DNA of 64,000 nucleotides from contig NC_089312.1 of the NCBI RefSeq assembly GCF_036669915.1, forward strand, positions 21,179,904-21,243,903, written 5' to 3'. The notes beneath the pieces were generated by a model. The model was not told where the DNA came from, did not search any database, and saw only the letters and a list, made by a program, of their open reading frames with translations. Positions 14,101 through 26,090 of the stretch are shown here, piece by piece; within the stretch, counting starts at the first letter, position 1; each line of letters starts with the position of its first letter. This DNA comes from Pocillopora verrucosa (Eukaryota > Cnidaria > Anthozoa > Scleractinia > Pocilloporidae). The translations under genes and the position numbers were made by a program.

Positions 14101-15240
14101 GATTATGAGCCATATAGGTTACTTAAAAGAGGAATAAAAATTTTATGAAATCATGTACTGAAACGTATTTAGTGTTGTCTTGTCTATTGTTTGTTTGATT
14201 GATATCAAGTTACTGCAGGCTGAATATAATTGAAGCAAGTGAAAGAAGCTCACAAAGACTTTAACTGACGGGATACATTTACACTCAAAATAACTTTATA
14301 GTTCTGAGCTTAGTATAATGGTGGTTTAACTAAGTTAATTGGATCTGCCACTAGTCCAATGTCTGAAAGATAACTTCCATAAATTTGTTTAAACCCAGTA
14401 TTGCCTGGCACCATGGATAGAAATGGACCCTTTCTACTTCGCAATAGTTCGATAGTCGCAAGAGTTAACAAATATCACAGGAGAGACAACTCTACTTTTC
14501 TAACGCCGCCTTTCTGTGCACATCTATCTTACTGTAAATAAACTCACTTATGGTCACTGGTTCCCTATCAACAAAAAGACTAACAGAGAGTAATTCGTGG
14601 TCAATCGAATTAATTAACTATGGGATAGATTCGCGGACTCAGGGTCAGACTACCCGCCTTAGCTATTAAATCTTTTGAAGAGGAAATCATGAATTGTCTC
14701 CTTACAATTTCAATAAAACCATTGAGAAAACTAGTGAATTAGGGAGAGTTTAGGTAAGAATTTAGGAAGCTAGTGTTATAGTTATCTGAATTGAATACGA
14801 CTGACTGAGGTGTTACCGCTAGAGCGCATTTCGATTGAGCGCGATAAGAACTTAAAGAAAAAACAGGCAAACTGCCAGGAGAGCGGAAAGCGCGAGCGAC
14901 CAAGTTGCGATGAGTTTTAGTTTTGAACTTAATTGGTTTAGAAAGTGTCGCGAGATTTCTTGACAAGTCATACAGCAACGTAAGGTAAAGCCATCCCGGA
15001 CACTCAATTGAACAATCGATCTGCTGTCTAGATTGAATAAAATGTCTCTTGACTCACGTAACGCAGGTAGAAAGGAGAATTATGATTCAGGTGTTGAAAG
15101 TTAAGAAGGTTTTAACTTCTACTAAGATTGCTGTTTGTTTCGTTTTTCAGGTTGTGTATAACAAACCAACTGCACCAAAATTCAGCTTTGGTATACGACA
15201 CAGTGATTACATGACTGTTCCCCTATTAGCACGTGATTAA
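8146..15240 (+). CDS. CIMAP/ODF3-like ciliary microtubule-associated protein (SHIPPO/STPGR repeats)
   Basis: Coding exons: alternative first exons 8146-8449 (1a) or 10272-10593 (1b); shared exons 11029-11252 and 11805-11945; alternative last exons 13299-13388 (4a) or 15151-15240 (4b). Both first exons end in phase 1, both last exons start in phase 0, and either path gives 252 or 258 residues, close to vertebrate ODF3/CIMAP1 (about 254). Repeated P-G-P turns (GPGPARY, SPGPCY, PPGPG, TPGPGTY, KPGPGQHSPEK), IGPKGVNKASAPAYSL, GGFSEDL and the ending FGIRHSDYMT are family hallmarks. The family lies inside or along axonemal doublet microtubules of cilia and sperm tails. I am sure of the family but not of the exact paralogue. 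Introns hold a degenerate tandem array at 12620-12860 and otherwise no recognised elements. Confidence 0.88.
10117..10124. promoter_or_regulatory. palindromic CRE (TGACGTCA) upstream of exon 1b
   Basis: A perfect 8-base CREB/ATF palindrome lies about 150 bases upstream of the exon 1b start codon, where an internal promoter for the alternative first exon would be expected. Function is inferred from the motif only. Confidence 0.35.
10272..10593 (+). CDS. alternative first coding exon (1b) of the CIMAP/ODF3-like gene
   Basis: It begins MAQQNEANKEDRDESQKEVE and then repeats the plan of exon 1a: CRGPGPAKYLL, a short linker, DIRKHRCPAFSFGQR, SPGPKYMF, APAFSLYSR, TPGPG. It ends with the same phase-1 donor context (cca g|gt) as exon 1a. 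Exon 1a has GPGPARYML, DITKHRNPAYSLGPR, SPGPCYLP and PPGPG in the same positions, so the two arose by tandem exon duplication. They cannot be joined in series, because each starts with its own ATG region and has no usable upstream acceptor. The likely mechanism is alternative promoters. Confidence 0.75.
12620..12860. repeat. degenerate tandem array, unit about 35-45 bases
   Basis: About six diverged copies of a unit built from 'tagacactg', 'gcgatatgtg' and 'tgcgcgc/tttt' blocks follow one another in the CIMAP intron between 11945 and 13299. The segment is richer in CG dinucleotides than its surroundings. No coding potential is apparent. Confidence 0.45.
13299..13388 (+). CDS. alternative last coding exon (4a) of the CIMAP/ODF3-like gene
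   Basis: A 90-base exon after acceptor CTCCACAG, encoding 29 residues (FSFRIRHSEYMLP core) and a TAA. It has exactly the length and phase of exon 4b at 15151-15240 (FSFGIRHSDYMTVP core). Exon 4b is nearer to the conserved family ending (HSDYMT); 4a is more diverged. The pair looks like mutually exclusive terminal exons, with 4a needing its own polyadenylation site upstream of 15151. Confidence 0.65.
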   Translation, partial: AVDPTAGPSFSFRIRHSEYMLPIQEDPLR

Positions 15241-15792
15241 TACGCCAATCAAAGAAGTGACGTTATAATTACGAGTTCAGTAAAAATGTACAGAATATTT
15301 ACCGAAATACTGCATGAGAGTTATGTTTCATTGACTTGTAATGCTATTTCTAAGAGAGGGAAACATCTTCCATATCGGAAGTTCAAATGCCTTTTACTGA
15401 GTTGACAGATCCTTTCCAGCAGAATTTCTTATAAAGTCTGTCGCCAGAAAATTAAAGCACCAGTGATCATTGATATACGCAATTTGTAAAATATCTTGTC
15501 AAAAGTTTTGAAGAAATGGCCATCATGAAGCTGTGGACGATGCCAACTGCAAATAAAAATACTCCATAAAAGTAAATCATTCCGCCACTCAACCGATGCC
15601 TTTGACTTTGCAAGCGTCGACGACAGACGTTTACCGCTAACTTGCGTTATCCACCCTGACTGGTTGGATGTGTACGAAATAAATTAATTTCCGTCAACAT
15701 CTCGAAAAAGTATCTGGCTATTGCCTAAAATAAACCAGGTTATTTTCGTCCACATCTCGAAAAAGTCTCTGGCTATTGCCTTAATAACTACG
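15241..15792. other. convergent 3' intergenic region CIMAP / PWP1, with short tandem repeats
   Basis: Both flanking genes end here. From about 15686 to 15795 a unit of roughly 55 bases (ttcgtc.acatctcgaaaaagt.tctggctattgcc core, interrupted) occurs twice, and the start of a third copy runs into the last codons and stop of PWP1 at 15793. Nothing else is recognised. Confidence 0.5.
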
Positions 15793-18700
15793 TTATTTTC
15801 GTCGTTTTCTCTTCTTCTTCTTCTTTGAATGCCCGCTGCTCATCGAGGCACCAAGGCTCAAAGCTGCCATGGCTTCAGCCGCTGTCTCGTCTTCCATGGG
15901 CTCAGGGCTTACTTCCTCCACTGATTCCACAGGCTCAGGAACCTGAAAAGAAATGAACGAATTTACATCTACAAGTACAACGATCCAGGAGAAAAGGCAA
16001 ATAACAAAGTTCATACCTCGGGCACAGGCTCTACGGTTTCTGCCCTTGGTGCTTTGTTAGTTGTGGGTACCAGTCTCTGTCTTGATGCAAACTGCCGACG
16101 AACTACGACACAATCAGACTTGTTTAAGCGAGATTATGCACAGAGCAAATAAAGGAAAATACTTCACAAACTTAGAATGCCTTGATTAAGTTTTCAGCTT
16201 CGACACTGATCAGCTTTTGAAGCAATAATGAAAAAAAAAGTACATAAATTATACATGGGGTTGCCATAGCAAAACAAATGACTGGCCCCTACTATACATA
16301 ATAATAGACATGAAAAAAATACGCGCTTCTGATTGGCTGAAAACGAGTGCATTCTCATAAACGCGAGTGAAAAATTACAAATGGCGCGCTCACGCTTTCA
16401 AAACTTCGTCTGTCTTGACTTTCGGTCACATCCTCTTTCGTGTACATTACTAACAGGTAAGAACATGACTTCTCTGCAATTTGGGGTAATAAGCTCTTGT
16501 AAATTTTTCACAGACTACAAATTGCACTTGCCCAACGGGTTCGTGCAATTTTGTTCTCTTTGAAAAATTTACTCGTGCCAATTAACACCAAATTTCACTT
16601 GAAGTCATGTTCTTACCTATACAAAAAACTCTTGATTCATTATCTTGGTGTCAAAAGTGCAAAAATAGAAGAGTTTTTCTTATGACAAAAGCGATGCTCA
16701 TCAGAGGTGACTACACTGCAAAACGTTTAGTGTCAGCACACAAGTAGATATCGTGAGCTGCAGCTGAGGCCTTTGTGGTCTTGATATAATGGTCATGTTT
16801 AAAAGGACGGAAATCATGTCTGTGTTGACATAAACTAAGTGAAGTCATCAAGTCACACAATTACTGTTCTGGGCCAGTTATTTACACGACAACCTGTGGG
16901 CCTCCGTTTTTCTCCATAAGAGGGTTGATTTCATCAAATAAAAGTCTTTCCACTGTTAGCTTTCGGCCTTCTTCGCACTGTTCACTTAAATAAGTATTCA
17001 GATGAAAAGGTTCAGCTAAATTGAAAATTGTTTAAATGGCAGGACGCAGTTTTGTAAAACAACGGCTAAACTTTGTTTAAATAACCGGCCCTTTAAGACT
17101 GTCCAAGAGATCGCTTGACTGGCTAAATATAAGTTAGATTATAATGTATGTAATAAGCGCCCGGGAACCACAATTGCTAATGAATAAACTCGAGTAACAC
17201 TTGTATAAAACAGAAAATGTTAGATAATTACCTAAGTTGCTCTCAGTAAAATCAACAACTCTTAAACCTTGTTTCTCGCCACCAAAACTGAAGACAAATG
17301 GGGAGTCAGGACAACATTGGGTATGAAGAATTCCTCCCTGAAAAAAATGAAAGAAGTCTTACCCTACAAGTAGTTTTCCGATTATCAATTTAACTTCAAT
17401 ATTACGGAATGAATAATCTTTAGATCTACAACTTTACTTACAATTTGAAGATTTCTGGAAGCCACAAATGATGGTTTGTTATCCTAAAAAATATTGGGAA
17501 ATATAGAGAAAGAAAAAATAAGAAAGACGAAGTAAGAAAAGGTATTGAAAGACAGGAATGACTCATTGTGAATGACAGAAAGCGACATTTCAAGTAAAAC
17601 GCTTGACCAACACCTTGACCTAACATCTTCCACTGTTACTTATTATAGTATGGGCGAAGCATTTAGATACAGCTGTTTCGAGAAAGGTTGTCGGAAAAAA
17701 GCATAAAGATGCACGAGAAAACCCAAAAGGTAATGTCAGTAGTTTTCAGGTCACGGATTTCCTTGACCTCAGGATTTTAGGGAAATCTGAGAAAACGAAA
17801 GGACGTTAGGACAAGGCATCGCGAGTTTGATAAATTTATTAATTTATTTCACTTATTAGAATTCACTGATTACCGGGTAACCAAATTATCTTTCGAGATT
17901 GTTGCGTTCGCTTTTGCCCTTTTTTTTTGAAACAGCTGGATACCTACTTGTGTTCGCATGACTTTGTATTCCAAAAATGTTTCATTTTTGATCAATAATT
18001 ACTTTAGTTAGTTCCTTTGATTGTTATTTATTGCCAAGCGTCCTTCAAATGAACTTTTGGCTCTGAGGAAACTAATGGGGATAAAATATTGCGATCTACA
18101 ATTGCAAGCATTGCAATCTAAATCGCGAAACAAACCAATTAACTCTCACTTATCACCCGACCTGTATGTCCCAGACTTTGACAGTCTCATCAGCTGACGC
18201 AGTGACAAGACATCCGGGTACCTGGCTGCTTAGTGCGAGACCTTGAAACGCAATGAGAAAGAATATAAATTGCTCAAATGAGTGACTTTGCATGTAGAGT
18301 TTGTTCAAATACAGCACATATCAATTGGGCGTAGTAAAAAATAACAAATGATTTAAAAAACATCTGAAGGAGTCAATGAAAAGTCAAGTAACACCCCAAA
18401 ACGCAACCAGTAACGCAGGTAAACACGGTACCGGAACTGGGACTGAGGATCAGTCATTAATTATCGCCAGGGGAGGGGATGGGGAGGGGGTTGGAGGATC
18501 CATTTTGGGGGGAGGAACACATGATTTTCAAGGGAACAGAGGGAGAATCAGTCGTCGCTAACAGAGTATAAAGGGAACTGTAGTAAATTGACTGCCAAAG
18601 AGGGGGGATCGTTTCAATACTACAAAGCCTTAGGGATGGTTTGGCAAATTTTATTGTGACAAAACCAAAATCCAACGATCCCCTCGAGGAGGGGGGGGGA

Positions 18701-21700
18701 GGAATAATGACCAGTCCCCTAGTTTTGTCTTTGATTTTGACAACAAACATCAAAGTTTCCTATCAAAATAGTTAAACAAGTCTACAGACCCTGACCGCTT
18801 AAAGCGCAAAACAGGAAAACTACTTTTGTTTTCAACAAAAAGGCCTAGAAATTGCTACAGGATAACATCTCTCATCGTGTCATAGTAATTTTACAGAACC
18901 ATGAGTACTTCACCTGGTATCGCATTATCATGCGCTTTGAGAGTAAACACTGGGCCGTCCGCCCTGACGTCACAGCAAAACACGTGACCATCTTCCGTGC
19001 TGATCTGTACAAACACCATGATACCGATCAAGTAGAACAAGGAAATTGTGGAAACTGTTTAGACTGTTCTGTTAGTCTGAGCGCAATAGTATCTCAGAGA
19101 AAAAGAAGGCGGGAGGACAAGGCGGCTTCTACGTAACACATTCCCAAACCTCGCCTTTGTTTGCTTTGTGCTACCAAGTCGCCCTGTCTAGTAACTGAAA
19201 GTCTGGAAAAATTGACAGCTAGCTCGTACTACTCGAGAACACGACAACAACCTCAGAACAGAGCGCAATGCTAAAGAAGCAACTCTTAAAGTACTCATTA
19301 TTTGCGCTATCAGTTTCAGTCTAGAGAATATGGCGTGAAAAATTACACGGGATAAGGAAAACTAGGTTATGATTCAAGTAGTGCAGCTCACAAAGAACCC
19401 TTTGGTATGATATAATATCTATGAAATTGTAAGGTTACTTACTAAAAAATTGTACGGTGAGAAATGATTCCACAGAACTCTTTCCACCTCCGCACCAAAT
19501 TTCCAAGATTTAATGTTACTCTGGGAAAAGAAATAGTTTCTCAATATTAGGAGAAAACCTTCCGTAAGTTGCAAAGTTTGGTTAATTTTAAACAAATGGC
19601 TCTAAGAAAAAGTCCTTCCTTTTGCTATGAAGATCGTCTTTCTGAGTTATCCAAGCTCTACTTCCGCCTCAGATTCTTTCGAAAAGGTGAATGACAGGAG
19701 TTGTCAACAACACCAATGAAACTATACCAACTGTAGGTCTATGGCAGAACTTACCTCAGGACTTCTGCAGTCAACCACTTTGGCCTTTCTGTGAACACAA
19801 GAGCACCAAATAATTTATTTGCCAACATGAAAGCCTCTCTGGTAATTGATAAATTGTACTACAAGTAATGTACATTATCTCTCATGTACGATCACTATTT
19901 TGGCTTCCTCTCAGCTACTTATTCCAGAAGAAACTGTGCAACATAACAATGACATGACAGACATACACACTAGTACTAGAAAACGCGCTAACTGGTACAT
20001 GCACCAGAGGAAATCACGACTCATCCCCACTCTTTAAATTCAATCCTTTAAAACTCTGAACGTTCCATGAGATAATACTCACTTATCAAAGGAACCTGTA
20101 AGTAATGATTGTGACTCATATGGATGCCACTGTAATGACTGCACCTACATGTACAACAAAATAGTCACATGATATTGTAACACATTTGAATGGAAGAGTT
20201 TTCAGCATCATATTGGTTTAGGAGGTGACTGCAAAAGAATTGAAGCCTATATACATAAACATGTGTGCAAGGCAGCAAATCAGTGAAAGAGGTGAATGCA
20301 AATAAATAACACCATGCAAAAATGTTTCAATTTTCTTCCTCTATAAACCAAAATTCCATATTCTGACTAATTTTCATTCTCTAACTATTTCCTAGCAATC
20401 CTCCATGTTACTTGAATAAACAAATGTATAGACACCAAGAAATCAACGTTCACACTAACTCAAAACTATCCAGTGATTGTCCCAAACTATTTTCAAGCAA
20501 AGTCAAATATTTTTTCACAGCAAAGTCAATTGACCAGCAACTACATTTCATGTAAAATCCACAAATTAAAAAATCTGATCACCACTTTAACTGATATTCT
20601 CCTCATCAATAGTCAACTCTGGTTTGTACAGTAATTTACAAAAAGAAAACATCTAACCTTGTCTTTGTGATGTCTCAATGCGTGGACAGGTTTTGGCTGG
20701 GAGAGGTCCCACAAAATAGCAGAGTGATCAGCCGAGGCACTGGCCAAAACATTCCTACAGCATTCAAGTTGAAAATCACATTTTTAGAAATAGCTTTCAC
20801 AACAAAAGCATCAAGTTTAATTTCCGTTGTGTATACCTTACAAGATGATTCCAAGATAAGTCAAGAACTGCATCAGAGTGTCCTTCCTCCGAATTTCTTG
20901 ATTTCTAGTATAAAGTGGACAGACATATTTTGTCACATACACTAAGCATTTTACCCTGAATTGGTCAGTGGCTCTTCTCATAATGTTGCTGGACTGTTAG
21001 CACTCTGTTTTCTTGCAAGATTTGCATTGAACAAGTACATTTTACAAAACGCAACAATGCCTCTGTTAGGAAGAGACTAAATCCTTGCAAATTTTGAGTA
21101 CAAATTAGACTCTGTTTCTCTCAATACAGTTGCTAAGAAGTTCAAACAGTTAAGAAAGCTTAATACAAACATTTTCATGTAACAAGAAAACCAAACTCTA
21201 TGAAATGTCTCTACAACAAGTTTACAAAAAAAATAAAATAAAATAAACCTAGTCCATAAATTCAAGATTAATAAACATTTCAAAACTTCCATAAATGGTT
21301 TGATTATTCCTGTTGGTGATTGCTAACATCACTTCATTATGTTTTAATTCTAATAATCAATAATCAGCTCTAGACAATGACTCCTGACCTTCTTTGACTT
21401 TTTCCGTTTTCTCCTTCCCAGTGAAACCACAGGTTCCATGGTATCAACCAGGTCAATATCCCAGATATCTATATAAGGTTCCATTGTTCCAACAGCAACA
21501 AAGTTTGCTACAGGAGGACAACACTGATTAGTGGGTTGAAGCTTAATTAATAGGTTTCCTGACAACAACTTGCAAACAGCAATTATGAACTTTACCTTCA
21601 TCCACTTTTCCTTTGAGCCTTAAATCAACCCCATAGGAAAAGGGCAATGAACTTTTATTTACAGTAAAACTCACAAAAAAAAAATTTGTCAAAAAATGGC

Positions 21701-24700
21701 TGAAAGCAGATGATGAGAGATTCAATTTTTGCAGTTCACTGTAATTTTCATGTTTTATCTCTTAATTAATTATATGAGATTATAAAAACAAACAACCACT
21801 TACATATGGGTAAACTGTAGTTCACTGATCATTTTAGAATTTAGACAACGCCTCTTTTCTAAAGCTTAGCGCATTCTCTACATTTTTTTTTTTTTCGAGA
21901 AAGCAAGTAATGATGCATGTCTAGTAAAGTCAAAGAAGTTGAAACTTCTCAGCAAAATCAGTGAACATACAGTACCATTCAAAAACAGTTGACAGTCTTG
22001 ACTCAAAAATCAATCCTCAATACTCAAAATTATCCAGCATCGAGGACCAAGGATCAAGAACCCAGGCTGGAGTATTGAGTAACAAGAATTGAAGATCAAG
22101 AATTGAGGATCAAGTTGCTTCAAGAACTTTTTGAGGATCTTGAAATATTGTACTTTTGAGAAAACAATTTATTTCGCATGCCTTCATGACACATGTACCT
22201 GGCTTGTTGGTATCTTCAGGATCATAGTCCAACCATTCAATAGTGAGAGGAAATGCCTCAAGTATAATATCATGATGAACATACTGACTTCCCTCCTCCT
22301 CATTAAAAACTGGGAGAAAACACAAACCCAAATTAAAAACACTTTTAAAGGATGAATATAGATGACATTGAATGGAATTGATGTATGAACAAATAAACAA
22401 TTATTGCAAAAATATAAAAATGAATACTAAAAATAATATTATAACAGACCAAGAAATGAAATTGAAAGAAAAAAAATCAAAGGAAATATGAATTTCTAAG
22501 TAAAAAAATAGACTGATTTGGTTAAATAAATTATTATTTTAAAATGTAAAGGAGGAAAAACAGATAAAAGTTAGAAGAAACACAAGGAAACTTTTTGCAG
22601 TAACAGTTATCACCTGAAATCTCTAGAGAACTTAAGTCTTCATCCACATGCCCAGCAACTAATAAATTGTCATCTGGTTTAATATTAAAATCTTCCTCTT
22701 CATCTTCATCCCGATCCTTTGAATGCAACAGAGATTAAAGTTATTAAAAACCTTGATGAAGAAAAAAAATTGATGAAAATACTGATTACATACCTACCCC
22801 AGGCCTAACAAAATTTGTGTTGTCAATTAACCACGACTACTGAGATGGTCAAGAACAAGTGATGCTATTAACACAACTACAGAAATATCAACAGATCAAC
22901 GTTGTCAACTTTAATCACAAGATCATTTCATTCAGTTCAAAATAGAACTGCAAAGGCTTAAAAATCAATGTAATAAACTCAACCAGAATTTAATACAAGT
23001 TCCTTACTTATATTGCATTTCTTGATTTGGATACTCAATGCCTTAATTCATTTAATCTCCTCAAATAAGTTTAAAACAAATGTAATTGTATCTTTGGTGA
23101 TACTGTATGATTTGCCTAAAACTGTTTTTTAGTATGTTATATCCCAAGTGTTATTACCTGTTTGGCAAGTAAAAGCAACTAAAGTTAGGTGTGAATTGAT
23201 ATAGCACTAGCAACCACCACCTACAAATGAACTTCTCTCCCACCATGCCTGGGTTTTTACATACAATTTGCCAATTGAGCCTCTGTCTCCATGTTTACTT
23301 CAAACACTATTACGAAAACTGTGTAATAAATGAGTGCTCATAACTGGCGAAACTAATTTAATAAATGTCTAAACCAGTTATAGAATTTTGACTCACTGGA
23401 TCTGCCAGAGTAATATAGGGATCATCCTTGTTTGAAGCAAAGTATGTTACACCAGCCATTCCTGCCCCAGACATTAACTCCCCTAAGAAAAAACAAAGCA
23501 TTCAACTGATATAAATGTCAGTTCATGTTATAATCAGGTGGCTTATTGAGACTAAATCTAAAAATCATAGTACGATTCTCCTGAAATACTAAAAAAAGGC
23601 TCTCATGAGGCAAAGCAAGAATTTCTATATCAATTACCTTCCACATCTTCATCACTGTCATAATGTGCTAGATCATACAAGTCTGAAATTTCTTCATCCT
23701 CATCATCCTTATCATCATCTCTGCTTTTCTTTGTTTTGTGCTTTGCCTTGCTGACCTCCTCATCCTGTTTCTCATCACTACCTTCTGTTCCATTCTCTTC
23801 TTCTTTTTCTCTGAGGATAGAAAAGTTCAGGTTGAAAAATTAAACATGGGAAGCACTCAAGATCAATAATTGAAATTAACAATAACTTAAGAGATGCAGT
23901 AATATCAAAGGTATATTTTGTGACAATGCTTCAGTTTACTATTTTAATTGTTGGTGATGACTGCTGATGAAGGGAGAGGCAAAAAGTGTAGGTCTTTAAA
24001 TATCCTTTAAAGATTGTACTAGAAGTACCTCAACTTTTCTTTAGCTTCATCTATGATCTCCTGAATTTCTTCTTTAGACAAGGCAACCTGACAAACAAAA
24101 ATAATAGATGTTAAACTTTCAATGCAGCACATATTGTAGAAGTCCATCAATGATAAATAAATGAATCACTGATTTCTCTTACTCAGAGTCAGTAAGCAAA
24201 TGCAAAGTCATGTTTGATGTTGGTATTAAGTTATTTAGTCATATATACATAAATCACACGTAAGAATGACTGTTTATAAATAAAGGGTAACAATAAAAAG
24301 CAAAGTTGATGTGTGAAGAAAGACTGATTTTAATGATAAGATTTCCTTACAATGGTTTTACATAACCCAATAACCAATAAATGTTTGGCTCCCAGTGAAA
24401 AAAAGAGCTTTTTTCACTGACAATGTTCCCAAGGAGTTGATAACCTAAATTGGCCACCATAAAGAGTTAAAAGCTGACATTTCATGTGTTAGCCCTTCAT
24501 AGGAGCGATTGGAGGAACTGTGGGTTGTGTGTGTGTGTTTTGATGCAGAAAATGGAGGAACACTATTAGTTAAAAAGTTATACTTTCGTGAAACAGGAAG
24601 ACTATTGGGTGACTGATTCCAAAAACACCCTTGCGACATTGAGAGAGACAACAAAAATGCATCCAAACCAATCACTAGACAGTGTTTAATCTACCAAACC

Positions 24701-25439
24701 AATCTAAGCAGCATATGGCAGCTTGCAGCCTTTACCTACATCTAGGCAGTTCAAAACACCTCAAAACTCCAGAACAAAAATTTATCTTTCAAATTGGCAC
24801 ACTTAATCCCTGAGGTATCAACAAATGCTTTTCATTTGATTAACTTATTCTTGTTTTCTCGTCACCATATTCCCACCAATAACTACTCTTTACCGTGGCC
24901 AACTTACGTTATGAATTCAGTTGATAAAAATAAATTATCCCGTCAAAAAGAGAAACTGCATGAAAAAAATTTCTTGACGAGGGCTAGCACGTAAATTTGC
25001 CGTGGTTTCAAGGTACACGACCTCATCACAAGAGAATCAAAACTTAAAACTGCTGTTCCTTAAGGATGTGGTGAGTTCAGATCTATGGCCCATGAACCGT
25101 TTTCCTCTTATTGGAAAACGTATTGAAGTTGGCAGGTAAATAAAACTAACTTAATTACCTGTAAATGAACAGTTGAGCATCGACTGTAAAAAAGTTGACC
25201 AGATTCTACCGTTTGTGAATAGGAAAATCGAGTGGGTGCATATCCAGCAATGCAAACCAGGGTAATAAAACAATAACTAGATTCTCGTTAAAGTGATTCA
25301 CCAACAAGAATGACCACAACCTTTTCCACAACGTGTCCAGCTATTATCACTTGGCAAATGAAGATAAATTGGAGATGCCTACCTTATCAGGGACTGCTTT
25401 CGCAACTCCTCTCCTGATCCAGCCAACACAAGTTATCAT
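15793..25439 (-). CDS. PWP1: PWP1, periodic tryptophan protein 1 homologue (WD-repeat, nucleolar)
   Basis: Eighteen coding exons (complement): 25383-25439, 24029-24087, 23638-23810, 23397-23482, 22614-22716, 22199-22309, 21389-21507, 20837-20904, 20658-20754, 20083-20144, 19755-19788, 19443-19520, 18914-19004, 18162-18241, 17442-17483, 17232-17337, 16017-16102 and 15793-15942. All phases agree, giving 533 residues (human about 501). Order: [14 protein letters not shown] start, strongly acidic linker, [20 protein letters not shown] repeats ([73 protein letters not shown]) and a basic [10 protein letters not shown] tail that looks like a nuclear/nucleolar signal. PWP1 supports rRNA transcription and ribosome assembly. 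Two donors, gtcagg after 21389 and gtcggg after 18162, are weak but keep phase. Introns contain several MITE-type repeats listed separately. Confidence 0.95.
16330..16620. mobile_element. MITE-like hairpin element in a PWP1 intron
   Basis: A perfect 18-base inverted pair occupies 16455-16472 (AGGTAAGAACATGACTTC) and 16601-16618. Between them lies a second palindrome, AATTGCAC..GTGCAATT, around 16520-16551. The upstream part from 16330 (gattggctgaaaacgagtg...) looks like the flank of the same element family. No coding capacity; probably a non-autonomous element able to fold into a nested hairpin. Confidence 0.55.
18447..18745. repeat. G-rich dispersed repeat in a PWP1 intron
   Basis: This segment has long G runs on the plus strand (18470-18512, 18600-18607, 18686-18702) and lies between PWP1 exons 18162-18241 and 18914-19004. 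The run structure and the 'gatcccctcgagg' block suggest a dispersed repeat rather than intron sequence under constraint. Element class is unknown. Confidence 0.35.
21990..22140. repeat. short-period repeat (caagaattgaggat-type) in a PWP1 intron
   Basis: Words such as 'gaggatcaag', 'aagaattga' and 'aggaccaaggatcaag' recur in imperfect direct order between PWP1 exons 21389-21507 and 22199-22309. It resembles a degenerate minisatellite-bearing dispersed element. Confidence 0.4.
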
Positions 25440-26090
25440 TTTTCAGATCAACTTAGAATTTTTTGTAATCAAAGCATATTTAGAAATATTCCTCGCTGAT
25501 CTTCAATGAGTACATCGTGTTTGAGCTGTTTCTTGCAAGGCTTTACATGCTGATGAACGCGAACGATTGGGTACTAATAGATATCACTGCTGACCAAAAT
25601 GATCATTGAAGACGAATGATCATTGATTGGCGAGGGTTGGGAGGGTAAGAGAGTGGTAAACTAAGAAATTACCTCATTTTTAAAAGATTTAGTCAGAAAC
25701 TGTCTCTGTAAGGAAATAAATATGATTCTGATCTATGTGTTCTGAACTTATGGAGGAAATCGTACTTTTTCATTTGTATCTAAGTCTTAGCATTTCCACT
25801 TTTGTGGCGATTCGATCTGGGCTAAGGAAATTTTGTCCTTCCGTGAATGAGGAAATATCTACACCTCAACAATAAAAAAGCAGCTTTTTCATTATTTTAT
25901 GCTTGCTTTTGTTTCGTCACCAGCTTTGATCTCTTTTCAGTATGTTTCCGGTCTCATTAATCTAACAGAATTCATAGCGTGACTTTTTCGACCACACCTC
26001 CCCTCAATATTCCCAAACATAGCGTGACCCGAAGCCTTCCAAACTTGGATATTAATTCCCTTGAAAACTCTGTATTTCTTTCCAAGGAGA
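25440..26090. promoter_or_regulatory. divergent promoter region PWP1 / dioxygenase
   Basis: This 651-base gap lies between two start codons pointing away from each other and must hold both promoters and 5' UTRs. An 'atgatcattga' word occurs twice near 25600-25625. No TATA box or other strong motif is obvious. Confidence 0.4.

Noticed and set aside
13400..15050. Additional CIMAP exons between 4a and 4b
   Set aside because: No PGP-turn or HSDYM-type sequence with splice sites was found in this intron.
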